Below the pieces are notes generated by a model. That model was not told where the DNA came from. It made no database searches and was given only the letters and a program-made list of their open reading frames with translations. Position numbers and translations under genes: made by a program. Shown here piece after piece: positions 1-18,763 of a DNA stretch of 64,000 nucleotides. Source of the DNA: Ascaris suum (Eukaryota; Nematoda; Chromadorea; Rhabditida; Ascarididae); contig CM024188.1 of assembly GCA_013433145.1 (NCBI GenBank), positions 1,674,001 to 1,738,000 of the forward strand, given 5' to 3'. The first letter of the stretch is position 1; each line of letters begins with the position of its first letter.

Positions 1-1739
1 GACTGCATAAGGCGTTTGAAGAGGAATACGACAGGAAATTTCAGCACTAACTACTAATGAACATATAAAAATCCACCTAGAGTTAACGTTCCTATTTCAT
101 ATGCTTGAATCAAGTCGAATTATATTTATTATGGAATATTTAGTAAAGCATTCTCTCTTTTTTTTTTAAACTATGCTTTCTGCAGATATTCAAATGAAAA
201 AAAATTTTCGCAATTATAGTGAAATTTTAATGAAGTTTTTTTAATATGTTCTTTGTGTTTAGCGAGATATTTCTTTGCATAAAAAAAACGATCGATATTC
301 TAAATGGCACCTAGATATCGTTCAGCTCTGATCTATATGCTTAGATTTTTGATGCAATGAAATTTTATGCGTTTCATTTATTGTCGATTTCATATGTTTC
401 ATCTAACTTATGCATTCGTTTTTTTTTTTCGAATTCTCACCTTAGACTTTACCTGTTTTCATAATGAGTGCTCAAAAGGTTGAAGTTATTATTTTATTGA
501 GAAGATTGTATCTTAAGTAATAATTCGATAATGAAATCCTCAGCTCATTTTTTCTTATTTAGCAAATTTTAAAAATTGAATGAGCGTCTCATCGGATAGT
601 TCAAAAAATTTCAAAAAATCGTAGTTTGATCTTTCCAAGGTGACGACTTTTTTTTTTATTTCTGTGAAACGACGATTTAAAATGTTTACGATTAGAGAGT
701 TGTGTAAGAGTTATCACAGATGTTTGCAACTGTGATGCGTCTGATATATGCCAAAAAAAAAAAAAATCACTGAAAGTGTTCAAGTGATATCATATCTGTG
801 AATTTTCCCATCGATGAACGGTCGCTATAAACGCTCGAAGTCACGTTATATGCACTTTTAGTGCTAACATAGATGTCGCTTTTCGATTATGGTCAATTGT
901 CTTCAGCTTCATAGAAATGAGCGGAAAAACACCTAACATTGACTTCGATATTGTCTTTGGCATGTGGTAGAAATTTTATAAACAAATGACGTCTTCATTA
1001 AAAACCAAAATAAGTCAAAACAGGTATACATTCTTTTCGAGCCTAAATTTAGCGTGATTTAATTAATGATGGATTTGAATTATACATTAAAACATTTATC
1101 ATTCTTCAATCTACAAATCACGTGTTAACTCGAAAAATATGCGCTTTTAAAAAATTTGCATTTATACATATGCATGCATATGTATATGTACCTCTCTTTA
1201 TGGTAGAGAGGCACTAATGCTAGCCTCATTAATCTAACATTACGAATCATGAGGTATGAAAGGAAATATAGAGATCTAATAAGCTCAGATGCCTGAATGC
1301 GTTCCATAACCCGATTGAGTGGAGGAAATAAATCTTGCATAGATTTGTATGAGTGATGAGATCAATGAATTTTTGAACGAATCACAATATATCTTCATTA
1401 TTGCGATAATTTATCAAAGTGATTGATGCAATGAGTAAAATTTAAAGAGATTTTTGACTATATAAAGTATAAGGAGTAAAAATATTTTAATGTTTATTAC
1501 TTTCGCTCATTTTGCAACTTATTTGCGTTGGCAGTCAGCAAAACGCTCATTCTGTTGAATCAATAATTCATAAATTTATACGCAAGATAAAAGATTTGCT
1601 ATTCAAAAAAAACTCAAATTGCGCGCATTATCAATTTATGCGCTTTTGAAAGCTCAAATCAGCGCTTATGCATACATATATATTAAGAAGGATGAATGCT
1701 GGACATCGTAAAAGGTGAAATGGTAGGAGGAAGAAGGAA
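1..1739. other. AT-rich upstream flank
   Basis: No supportable gene was found here. The stretch is AT-rich with A/T homopolymers, and its open frames are short and of low complexity. It would contain the promoter and any 5' UTR of the antiporter gene that starts downstream, but no clear core-promoter motif could be picked out. Confidence 0.4.
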
Positions 1740-4623
1740 ATGATGGGAATGCAATTCGTCTTAATGGTTTCAATCATTTTCAATTGTTATCAATTTGGAG
1801 CAGACAAAAAAAATGACGAAAGAGCGATTGTTGATCTGAGGCAATATCTCTGCAACATAACACATTCCCATATTTATGAAAGGATAAAAAATGATACCCG
1901 ATTATTAATGATTTTCTTTAAAGAAAGGGTAGAATGAATTTTTAGCAAATAAAATGGGGAATCTTTTCAGGTGAATCTCGTCCTTGCTTCTATTATTATT
2001 TTCTCATCACTTTATATCACTTTTGTCTCCGGTAAGTTATTAGATGAATTTTATGAATAAATTTCCGGCACATAACAATGCATCAATATTCTTCGAAGTG
2101 GATTCAGCTAGCGTGAAAGATTATCGAAGTGATAGAAAGATATCTTAGCAAATGAGATAGAAATGAGATATCTATCTCATTAGCAAATGAGATCGAAAGA
2201 TTTGTTCTTAAGTGTAGTCAGAGGAACAAGAGTAAAAGTGCTATTATCGAAGTGTTATTCATAGTCGATAAAATGATTTGAAGTATGAAGTAAAACATTC
2301 TAGTTCAACGAATCATGAAACATCGAGATTTATTCTCTGAATCGAAATAGTAAATGAAAGATAATAATGCTACTATGGTAATAACTCACATAATATTCGG
2401 TTAAATGTTTAATAAATTAAGCGTTTTAAGGAGCCTTGCATTCCATCTTCACCAAATCGTAACGTTTTTTTAGTTCATGAATAGGACAAAGTCTCTTAAC
2501 TCTCATGTGGCTCTCTAATATTGCTGGTTAGCACCTTTTATAGCAAAAGATTGAATTGCAGTTCTAAATCGGCCATTTATGCACCCGCTAGTTTATGAAG
2601 AAGACAATGCGACCGAGACATACACCGAACAAGAGCAATCATTTATGTCGACTAGAGATCAATACGTCAACTCAACCATGTCGATATTTATACTTTGGCT
2701 GAGCTCAATCATTATTGGATCAATCTTCCAATTCATTAGGTTGCCCAATCTTATTGGTATGTTGCTAAGATTAGTCTGCGATATCATTTCAACTTTCTAC
2801 GCACTGATAAATTACGCATTTAAATTTCAGCAATATTTTTTTTTATGAGCAGAAATTTGAATGGCATCCTCTACACATCAGAAAGCAAAATGTGTTTCAT
2901 TTTGTGATAGACAATTGCTCTTGCTGCTATTACTTTGAAAGAATTTTCAACAAAATATGCGTAAACTTGAAATTAAATCACGCTAAAAGTTCATAGTTCA
3001 CTTCGAATTAAATATCTGTCAGTTCTCATCTATTTCGGTGAAATCGCAATCGTTGTTTGTTGTTACGTTTGGGAAAATAAAAAACACAAAATTGAAATAC
3101 GCTCTTATGAATAACGTACGTAGTCCAAAGTTCTTTTCTTTCTCATTTATACAGTATCCGACTAAATTTGTGATAAAATTAGCTCATAGAAGACAAGTGT
3201 AGACACTTTGGGTACCTTCGCAACATTATCTCGTGAGCATCGGCTTCGTATTCCCCATATTCGACGAACTTCTGCAAGGATGACTTTACTTTCCTCAATT
3301 TGAAACTGTAAAAAAAATATTTATACGTCACATTCAAATACAAATATGTTGCATGAAATGAAATGTAATCAAATTCCACGATCGAAAGCATACGTGCCAT
3401 TTGAGTAGTTATGTCTGAACTCAGTATTACGCTACCAAAATATTGACTATGCAATAACCAGTTCGAGAATACTGCATGGATTAGACAGTAATCCTTCGTT
3501 GCCGTTGTCATTGCCGTAAGCCCTATTCAACAATATCGAGGTAAACCATCAGAAATTGTTCCGCTGACAATAGGAAAATGGTTCTAGCTCTTTTTTTTTT
3601 CTCGTACTGGAACAAGCAACACTTTCGCAGTTAATATATGCAATCGCAACATTTCAGTGGGCTTTGACTCCTCCAAATTCTGGACCCACTGAAGTCTGAG
3701 GGCCCTAAAGATGCAGCCGCCGACCATTTTTGACAGTTCTTGAAGCCGGAAGAATTGCAAGGACAGGAACCGGTGAATGACTTTTAGGGACCCTCAAAGC
3801 ACAAATTGACGCTATGTAATCAGTGTTCGAAATTCTCACAAATCTCAGCATCTCAAACTTGCCTCGATATTATAATTTAAAGGCCAGGATAGCTTGTATG
3901 AATAAAGTTAGATTATCTAGACGTTTAACCAGCTCGGCAAAATTAAATGCCATTACTTAACTATATTTATATTGGTCGAAATCGAAAATTTTCGACTCAT
4001 TGCAAAGAAAATATTTCTATTCTAAAACGGTACAAAGAGATAAACAAAAAAAGACCACATATTAATTTCCGAAAAAAAAATAATAATAATAAATTGCAAA
4101 TCGTTTTTACATTCTTTTAATTTTTATTCCTCTTTAATTTTTTTTTATTCCTCACTATCTTCTTTCTTAATTTAATTTTAATTTTTATTTATTCCTCACT
4201 TTGTTTTTTCTTTTTTTTTTCAATTTTTAATTTTTGATTTTTGATTTTTGATTTCTTCCTCATTCTGTATTGAGTTATTCTCTTTGAAAAATTAAGTAGA
4301 GAAAATTTATGCTACTATAATTATCGTTTCCCATATTATTGTAAATCTTATTTCGAAAACAAACTTTTCGCTTCATAGATTCTTTGAAAAAAAAAAAAAA
4401 AATAAAAATAAAAATATACACACAAATAAATATGCCATTTTATTTTCTCAGTATTTCCTCTTTCGTTGAAAATTTCGATTTAATTAGTCAATTTTTTTTT
4501 TGAGCTCACAATTTCCGCATTTATTTCAGATGCGCTCATCTCAACAAACGAAGAAAATGATAAAAGAAAATAATACCTCTCACAAAGAGAGAGAGAGAGA
4601 GAGAGAGAGAGATTCGTGAGAGG

Positions 4624-4668
<45 letters not shown>

Positions 4669-7600
4669 CTCTCATCAGAATACTCAATAATATCTCTCGT
4701 AAAATTTATTTGGCACTATATTCAAATAGTTCATAAAATTTTGCAATTTCCGCTTATTGAAATATCACAACTTTTCAGTTAATTTTTGGAATGCGCTAAT
4801 CGAGTAGAGTAATCATTACAAGTAAGCATTCTTTGCAACAATGATTAATTAGCTTTTTATTTATCACTCGACATCGTTCAATCTATCATCGTGTCAGGCA
4901 ATTTGCAGTGATTTTTTTTTTCCGTTTTTAAGCTGTCGACATTCGATGTGGGAATCTATGGCGTTAATTTGTTAAGTATTAGTCTCAACTTGAGCGGTTG
5001 CACTCTTCGCCGATTTCTTAGGCAATCAAATTAGTTTTTGAATGTTGTGAAGAAAGAAGGATTCGACTGCTCGTTGTCACATGACATCGTCTCTCATCTC
5101 AAAATTTGTCGAACATGCACGACACAGTAGTACTCCAGATGGCATTGAAAGTTGACAGGATTTGAATTGCGTTTCAGTTTTTACCTACTCAGGCAACCTT
5201 TCATGATGAATTAAGCTGAATCAATTCCTCGCCGTTGAACATTATAAAGATGTTTGCCGAATTATTAGAGACACTCACATTCCGATCGAGTCAAGGTCAA
5301 TTTCATTTTGCAGGCGTTTTATTGACTGGTATAGCCTACAAAAATATTCCACTTTTTGACGGTCTGCTGTTCATCGACGAAAGGTGGAACCGTTTCTTCA
5401 GAAAGGCGGCTTTAACAGTAATTCTTATCAGAGCGGGCATTGGTTTGGATCCAGAGAAACTCAGAAGAACCAAGGTTTTTCTCTACATTATTGGACAACA
5501 ACAAACTTCCTAATCTATTCATTCAAAACAGTACGAGTTTATCGCGTGCATGGCTGAAGGCAATATCTCTTATAATGTGCACAATTTTCACGATTCGGCG
5601 GGTGGAGATGATTCCGCTTCATAGGCCTAAATAAGCGCTAAAGATTTGAAGAGAATCAGAAATTTCCAACTTACTATTTCCTGCGAAAAATTCACAGCCT
5701 GGGTAAGAGTTACAATTGCAGGGTGCTGTATTTCGACTCGGGATAATTTCAACATTATGTGAAGCAGGCGCAATTATTCTTGCTTCGTATTTTTTGTTCG
5801 GTATCAGCGGACGTATGTCTATTCTTTTCGGGTTCGTCATCACTAATTTATTTATTTCATGCTTAAATTTTTTATTGCACATTTAAGAGATAAATTCCAG
5901 GAGGAATTAAATCGTATCAGTTAAAATCATATCTCCTTCAGTTGCGCAAATTTCGTAAGCTTTTAAGCGAAGATTGATGTAAAGTCTCGGATTTGATCAG
6001 ATATAGATTTTTTTTTAATGGAAAATTTTGACAGCAAGGGACTCGATGTACGTATTTACAATATGCATATTTCGAACAGGGTACACTTTTATGCTAAAAT
6101 ACATATTTATATACCATACTAGCTCCTTTGCAATGGAAGATGAAATGTTTAATCAACATATGCTTATTCGTAACACTTAGCCCATTGCATCTGAAAAAAA
6201 AAAGCGAAAAGTTTATTAGAGGATGGGTCTTTATTCGGGATAGTATGATGTGCTTTCAGTTTTGCATGTAGTATTCCGACAGAACAAGATAGAGGATGTT
6301 TTTTTTTTCTGCCTTCATTCAAACGAGGACTTTTATTGATGAAAACTTCTATGGAGATGTTCATTTCCTCCGCAAGCGGCATCAGCAACATTTAGTTGAT
6401 GCTGTTGGTCTTTTTAGGATTATTTTAGCTGCAACATCACCTGCAGTGACAATTCCGACGATGCTGGATTTGATCAAAAATGGTTACGGCTCTTCATCTC
6501 TAGTGCCGACTGCATTGCTAGCATCCTGTGCTATCGATAATATGACATGCATTGCTGGATATAGCGTTTCCGTTGCGCTTATTTTCACAACCGGTTAGTA
6601 CTGAACCTTGTTCTGATGGTTCTAATGACTTAAGTGTCATTGCCTTAGAAACGATCCCGACAATTAGCGTTGTATGTTTCTGATCAGAAAATTTGGCCAT
6701 CAATAGGCAATGAAGAATTTTGAAAAGAAATATGGTTGATTTCTCCATTCTCTGAAGTATTTTTCTGTGACATATAAAAGCGATCAATGAGCGGTTTTAT
6801 TATCGCTAAAACTAAGTAATAAAAAAAAAACTAATAGAGAGGGAAATGCATCAACTCAAAATAGAATGAGAATTCGCTAAGAACGATAAAAACAGTTAAT
6901 TGAACGATGAAAAATATTTCACTCGATTTTTTTTTTCAAAGTGAATTCTTTTTTCTTCGAATTCAACGCGAATTATTTCTTAGCAAATATTTTCCTAACA
7001 ATTGGCAAGATGATAATAAAAAAAAATAAAAAAAAACAAGATCTATAAATTTTACGCATAAACTTGTTTGCATAGAATCAAAAATGGTGTTGATTGTGAG
7101 TCGCATTCGAGAAGTGATGAATGCGAACATGAAATTGAAGTGGAAAACGAGGAGGAGAATGAAAGTGTCGTATCAAAGAAGCTTTATGCCTCTCACTTCT
7201 CAAATCTAGTATACTAAAAAAAAAACGCTTTTTTTTTAAATAATTTCCTTTAGTAACTAAATATTTCCTTTAGCTAGTCACGAAATACGCATTTGCCGTA
7301 TCCGAAATTTGCTCATCTCAATTTCATACGACATCGATAAATCGTAATCTCGTAATCGTTTCAGTGAAAATAACATATGAAATGGCAATTACTTTCACAA
7401 CAATCGTACTGAGTGTTGTCGGCGGCATTATTGGCGGTTCGTTTTTTCATAATTATCCTCTCATGAGCCCTTCTTTGAATCTACTGTCTTTGAGATAGAA
7501 AGTCGGGAGGGGCGGGAGGGGGAGGAATGAGGGAGTTTAGTTTTAGTTTTAAAGCGTATCAAAAACCTAACTTATAGGAATGAGTAGTGATAAATTCAAA

Positions 7601-10600
7601 ATTTTAGAGTCGTATCGCAATATCTTTTTGCTCTTTCCAAAGTTATTTCGTTCGTTGAAAACACATACGCCTTCGTAGAGTTTTCAAAGAGATTCTTGTG
7701 ATTGCAAAGATAGCTATATTGAATTCGATTCATCAATTATTCTCCAAAATTCTTTATGCTCTAAAATTGTTAGTTTCTCTATACGTCAAGCAATTATCCT
7801 CCTCTATACATTCACGATGACTTTCAGCTTAAAATCAAAATTGATCAAAATCATATGAATGAATATCGATTAATCGGAATGCATCACATTTCAATCGTGG
7901 ATAAGAGCTGTTTTCAGGAAGGATTCTTTGGGTATTCCCACATGAAGGATCACATCATGTTCATTTCACGCGTGGTGTTCTCTTGTTGAGCGTTTGTCTT
8001 GCGCTTAACTATGGTACTCTTGCGATTGAATGCCCAAGTGCAGGCGTCATTGCCACCGTACTCCTCAGTATGGTCGCTTCGGTGAAGTGGAGAAATGATA
8101 CTCCGGGAAAGGTTTGTAATCGTCGTCGTGGAATCACTCTATATGATAGATCGGGGGTGCAATCGGCTGAAATTGCAAAGCAAAACTTTTCACCTTAAGG
8201 TGTATTTCACAAAAAAACAATAAATTTTTCCTTTTTCCCAACAACAACATTATGAATTAAAAATTAAGTTTTTATGAGTTTTTATGTATTTTATGAGTTC
8301 ACTTATGAATTAAATTTTTTTTTCAGCGTTTATATGCAAAAATTCATTATATTCATTTGCTACTAAATTATATTCATTTACTTGCTTTAGTTATATCTAA
8401 ATTCATTTATTTATTACTCGTTTTAATTGCTCCTAAAGAAAACAGCTATTAGCGGCGTATTGTTTTTATGTTTCTCTTCTAGTTCAATATATATGGAACT
8501 TAGTTTTACTTTTTGCACCCACATAAGATGCCTTCTAATAGTTAGAAAATTGGTCTCTGCGTTCAATTTCTGTTAATGGGGCTATCTGCTCTAGGCCATG
8601 CTTCAATGCATACATGCGATATACTTTTGGCCATCGTCAAAAATGAGAAAGCTTTCAGTTCAAGGAAGCTGAAGCACTTGCACAGATGTGGAATTTCTTC
8701 TCAATGCAGATTATGTTCAGCTTGATTGGCTATGAGTTCGACTTCAGGAAGGTCTTTTTTTTTCTTCATCTTATACTCAAGTTGTCTCAGAATTTCTTCT
8801 CTTTATTCACTAAAATTTTTAAGCGTTTTTTATTCAAAGATCTTATGACGTTTAAAAGTAACTATTTTCATTAGGTCTTTCATTGTGAATAAAATATAAC
8901 CTTATACGACCAATTCGTTATTTATTTTCCATCTTTATATAGTATAAGATTTGCATACTTGAATAATTTCAGTGCTTTTCGTAATGGTGTACTCTTCTAG
9001 CCTGTTGTAGAACAAGAATTTTCTGCTCATCTGACCATATATGATAATCACATATTAAGCGATGGAACGATGAAAAAAAAACGCCAGCATAAACAGAAAT
9101 GACCACTGGCTGAAATTATCCAGCTTATGCACTTGGCAAGTTTAAAAAACATAGATTCTAGACGGTTCATACTGTTTGCTTTTATAAGATTCTGGATGGT
9201 TCATACTGTCTGCTTTTATACATTCTCTCCTCGTTTTGGTTCACTTTCTAATTCTTTTATAAATATCTGCACTTTTGCATACATTTCAACGCTCGTGAAA
9301 AAGTATTGCCATTCGATGATATGCAACTTCGTTTTAGGCAGAACTTGTCTCAACTTACTTCTAGGCATCGCCCTAATTTTATTACATGACCTTCTCTGAC
9401 TCACATCTCCAGCGCTATCTTCAAAAATCGTTCCACCTGTTGAATGCTGAAAGCTTTATGCGAATAGTGACCAGTCCGAGTTCACAAGTGACCACAAAGC
9501 TTTTGATCGGAATTTGAAGTGATGAAAAGGATTGCATATATGGATTCATAGTTGTAGGTAAGAGTTCTGTTGACATCTGTCAACATACATGAAAGAAATT
9601 CTCCTACTGAGCTTACTCGTAGCAATAAAACGACATTTCTTTGTTGAGCGGTAATTTCGGTTTCATTCGGTTTACTAAAATGGGAGAGTAGAAGATGCGA
9701 ATCGTCGTCATAGGTCGTTACATACCTACATAGGCACTATGCTCAAATATATTCAATTTACCTGCTTTTCAATAAAGTTTTTTGCAAACATTTTCGCGCT
9801 ATGCTTCATAATGCACTTCAAAGTCCTGATCAACGCAACATATTTTGTATGAAGGCGTAATCGCTTTTGAATATCATCTCTTTTTTTTTCATTAAAAAAA
9901 AGCATTCAGTTAAAAGTGGAGCCGTACCATAATCTCTGATTTAGATTCATGCGCGCACGGTATTCAAAGCTCTTGCGATCCTTGGAGTTGGTACGGTGGC
10001 ACGTATAATCGCCGTATTTTTTCTATCGTTTGGAAGTGGTTTACGATTGGTCGAACAGTTCTTCATGTCTTTAGCGTTCCTTTCAAAGGCCACACTACAG
10101 GTTGTCTATTTATTGCATATTTTTACCGATATGTTCTTTTTCGTCCTAGCTTTCATTATAGAACGAATCACTATACTCGATAATGAAGCAATTTTATACC
10201 AGGTGTGTAGCAGGTGCCACACCTTATAAGCAATATATCGCAATAAGCATTTCAAAGTTGAATGTTTGTTTTTTACAAACGTATCAATATAGCGGTCGTT
10301 TGAGTGCGAAAGGATAAAGAATTGATATCTGTCGTCAACGCAGTACATCAGTGAAGTTCTATGAATCGTTATCCAGGAACCATACAAAACGCTACCTACA
10401 GAGCACTTCTGCATTCCTGTTTAATATGTCTGAAAGTAAAGCAAATATTGTCTCTGCGATTAAAATATGAAGAAAAAAAGTGTTGCCGTGAATTGTATCA
10501 CTCCGTCCGATTTCATTCGCTTTCTTCGTTATGATTCCCTCCTTTTTTTTATAAAAATATTGCAACCGAATTTGCAATGGTTTTTTCATTGATTAGATTT

Positions 10601-11801
10601 TTTTTCTCCCTTAATTTTTTTCTATTGTTTGCTAATTAACTACCGCTTTCAAATAATTGAATTCTAATGTTATATGAGAAATAGAACTCAGAAATAATAA
10701 CGAAACATATAGGCGGCATTGGCCCCACAAGTTGTCGAACGCAGTGAGGGTACACCGATGCACAAAGATGCAGTACTCTTTATGGCCACATGTGTTATCG
10801 GCATTATTATTATGGCACCGATCGGTAGTTTTTCTATTGTCGACTTTTGTGCGCAAATTTTCCTCGATTATCGCCGAAATATGAAAACCCTCGAAATATT
10901 TTTGCACATTTATTTTATTCTATCAAAGGCTTCGATTCGTTTCGCTTTTGCATTTTTTTTTTGCCGCCTTTATTTACAGCCATTTGAGCGAACACATAAA
11001 TATTAAGCATGTAAACTATAATTAGCGAATCTTCAAACAAATAGAAATCTCTAAATAAGGAGAAAAAAATACTGACTATATCTAATATTTAAATTAGAGT
11101 AATTTACAAGTGAAAATAAATATACCGAATATTCGATTTTTCGTTATTCGTATTGATATTGTAATATTAAAAAAAAAAAAAAGACGAAAAATTAATCAAT
11201 GAAATAAAACGAAAACGATTCAAATATATGAAGTATCATTTCTCTATGAACGTTCTCTAATTGCTATAAGTTTTCAAGGTATAATTTCTTGAGATATTAA
11301 AACTGTACTTCAGGAAATAATTGAAGTGTTGAAAAATATTTACTGAAAATTTTCACGGTCTATTTAAATGCGACTTTTTTTTTCTTTTTTAGTGATTTTA
11401 GTTGAATAATCCCTAAGTTGGAAATATTTTTAGTTGTAATTTTAGGCCAAATTACATTACAATTACTTGGTCCAATTGTTCTACAACGAAAAGACGGTAA
11501 TAAAATTCATGTATTCGCCTGTCATAAGATACAAGCAAATGGACCAAATAGTTTCGAACATTCCACACCGGTAAGTAAATCGTTGTTTCTTTCAGTGTAA
11601 AAATAGACGATAATCATTCATTTCCGTATTGAATTTATAAGTAGCACAATATTCGCTTTTTATATTAATTCGTATTAATTAAGCATTTATTGAAAATATA
11701 TTGTTTGCATAACGAATATTGAAAATAGATAATTTGCATAACGAAAATTTCTAGAAATTTTGCAGCGCAAAATCAGACCCGATGAAGAGATGGAGATTTG
11801 A
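1740..11801 (+). CDS. SLC9B: SLC9B/NHA-family Na+/H+ antiporter, 13 exons
   Basis: This is a membrane cation/proton antiporter of the NHA (SLC9B, NhaA/NapA-like) family, predicted to exchange Na+ or Li+ for H+. Exons: 1740-1928, 1971-2031, 2562-2756, 5314-5474, 5722-5831, 6418-6593, 7365-7436, 7918-8111, 8659-8751, 9945-10100, 10713-10824, 11446-11570 and 11766-11801. All junctions are GT-AG and phases agree throughout, giving 559 codons (human NHA2 is about 537). Family signatures in order are [43 protein letters not shown], a TM5-like segment, [21 protein letters not shown] with the TM10-type Arg, LSKATLQAALAP and [13 protein letters not shown]. The TM5 ion-site pair reads Asp279-Asn280 (6536-6541) instead of the usual Asp-Asp. 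Exon 1 and its 42-nt intron rest only on phase and on a basic stretch before the first membrane helix, so the start is less certain. The tail exon is short and charged. Confidence 0.9.
3179..3511 (-). other. hypothetical antisense ORF in antiporter intron 3
   Basis: This is a 110-codon minus-strand open frame inside the long third intron of the antiporter gene. Its composition is mixed, unlike the low-complexity DNA around it, and the C-terminal part is charged ([18 protein letters not shown]). A strong acceptor-like sequence (T8-ACAG) interrupts it near 3306, and a matching GT 36 nt upstream would remove 12 codons without changing frame. I recognise no family. It could be a small nested gene, a fossil, or chance. 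Confidence 0.2.
4020..4440. repeat. A/T-rich low-complexity block
   Basis: Intronic DNA dominated by oligo(A), oligo(T) and repeated TTTTTAATTTTTATT / TTTTTGATTTTTGATT words. No coding signal is visible. Confidence 0.7.
4573..4666. repeat. two (GA)n tracts with an 11-bp inverted repeat around the first
   Basis: Two (GA)n microsatellites lie in intron 3 of the antiporter gene. The first is bracketed by a perfect inverted repeat: ATACCTCTCAC at 4573-4583 and GTGAGAGGTAT at 4616-4626. The second starts directly after the right arm. This is either a foldback structure or slippage duplication around a palindrome. Confidence 0.75.
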
Positions 11802-11806
11802 ATAAA
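11801..11806 (+). terminator. poly(A) signal AATAAA of the antiporter gene
   Basis: AATAAA begins on the last base of the TGA stop codon of the final antiporter exon. That supports 11766-11801 as the terminal exon and implies a very short 3' UTR, ending before the (AT)n tract. Confidence 0.6.
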
Positions 11807-11905
11807 GTCTGCTTAACTTTATGTACTTTATCAGGCCATGGATTCGACAGGCCTTGTGCATAGCTTAATAACAGGTGATGCGAATTCATCCCATGAATTT
11901 CGTCG

Positions 11906-18052
<6,147 letters not shown>

Positions 18053-18220
18053 CTAAAACAATACAGTATGTCACTTAAATCGTTTCTAAGGCATCCGTAT
18101 GCGATGCAGCAATCCTCTCGTGTTCGCTTGTATGAAGAACCTCAGACGACATAAAATTCGCATCAAGAAGGAATACAAAAAATAAAGATAAAATGGCTGT
18201 ACTGGGAAGAATATAACTTT

Positions 18221-18763
18221 TTGCTCGCTGAAGGAGATTCACGGCAGCGAAACTGCCCCCTTTCCCGCGGAGTCGAGATGAATCATTTCGTAGGAAGCGA
18301 GGCTTTGGCTGAGGGGGAGGATATGGGACGAAGTCGCCCCACCTTCCCTCTCCCCCTCCCCACGAGGCAATCTCCTAAGGCTGCAGATCATCCTCATTCC
18401 TGCGTTTTTAAGCATTTGCACACCGAAGATGATGCAAATAATAATCCGAGCCCCAATGGAAAAAAAGAGAAGATGCAGTGCAAGTCATGGAAACGCGACA
18501 GTCAGGTTGTAAGCAAAAAGTGTCCTGTCAACGAAGCAGTATTCAATTCCTCTCAAGATTATGCAACAAACAGCAACGTTCATGCAAATACCTCACTTAG
18601 AAAGGAAAGCAAAAAACCTACGGAAGATTGTATCTGGCAACCACGATGTGTAAAGCAACCTGAGGCCGCCAAGAATGAGGTCTGGCTACTCTGGATAAGA
18701 TACAGCTCGTGCAGACAGAACTTGTTCGAGTACTGCCATAAGCTCTCCTCGTATATGGGTTGA
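18221..18763 (+). other. hypothetical 180-codon ORF upstream of rpl-10
   Basis: This is among the longest open frames of the window, divergent from rpl-10 and starting 175 bp from its ATG. It is Ser/Lys/Asn-rich, with no membrane segment or motif I recognise. It has no clear splice context and overlaps the likely rpl-10 promoter, so it may be a chance frame in GC-richer DNA. Confidence 0.2.

Noticed and set aside
18239..18421. Minus-strand frame opposite the 180-codon ORF, and other overlapping frames in GC-richer DNA
   Set aside because: Shadow frames with no splice or family support.
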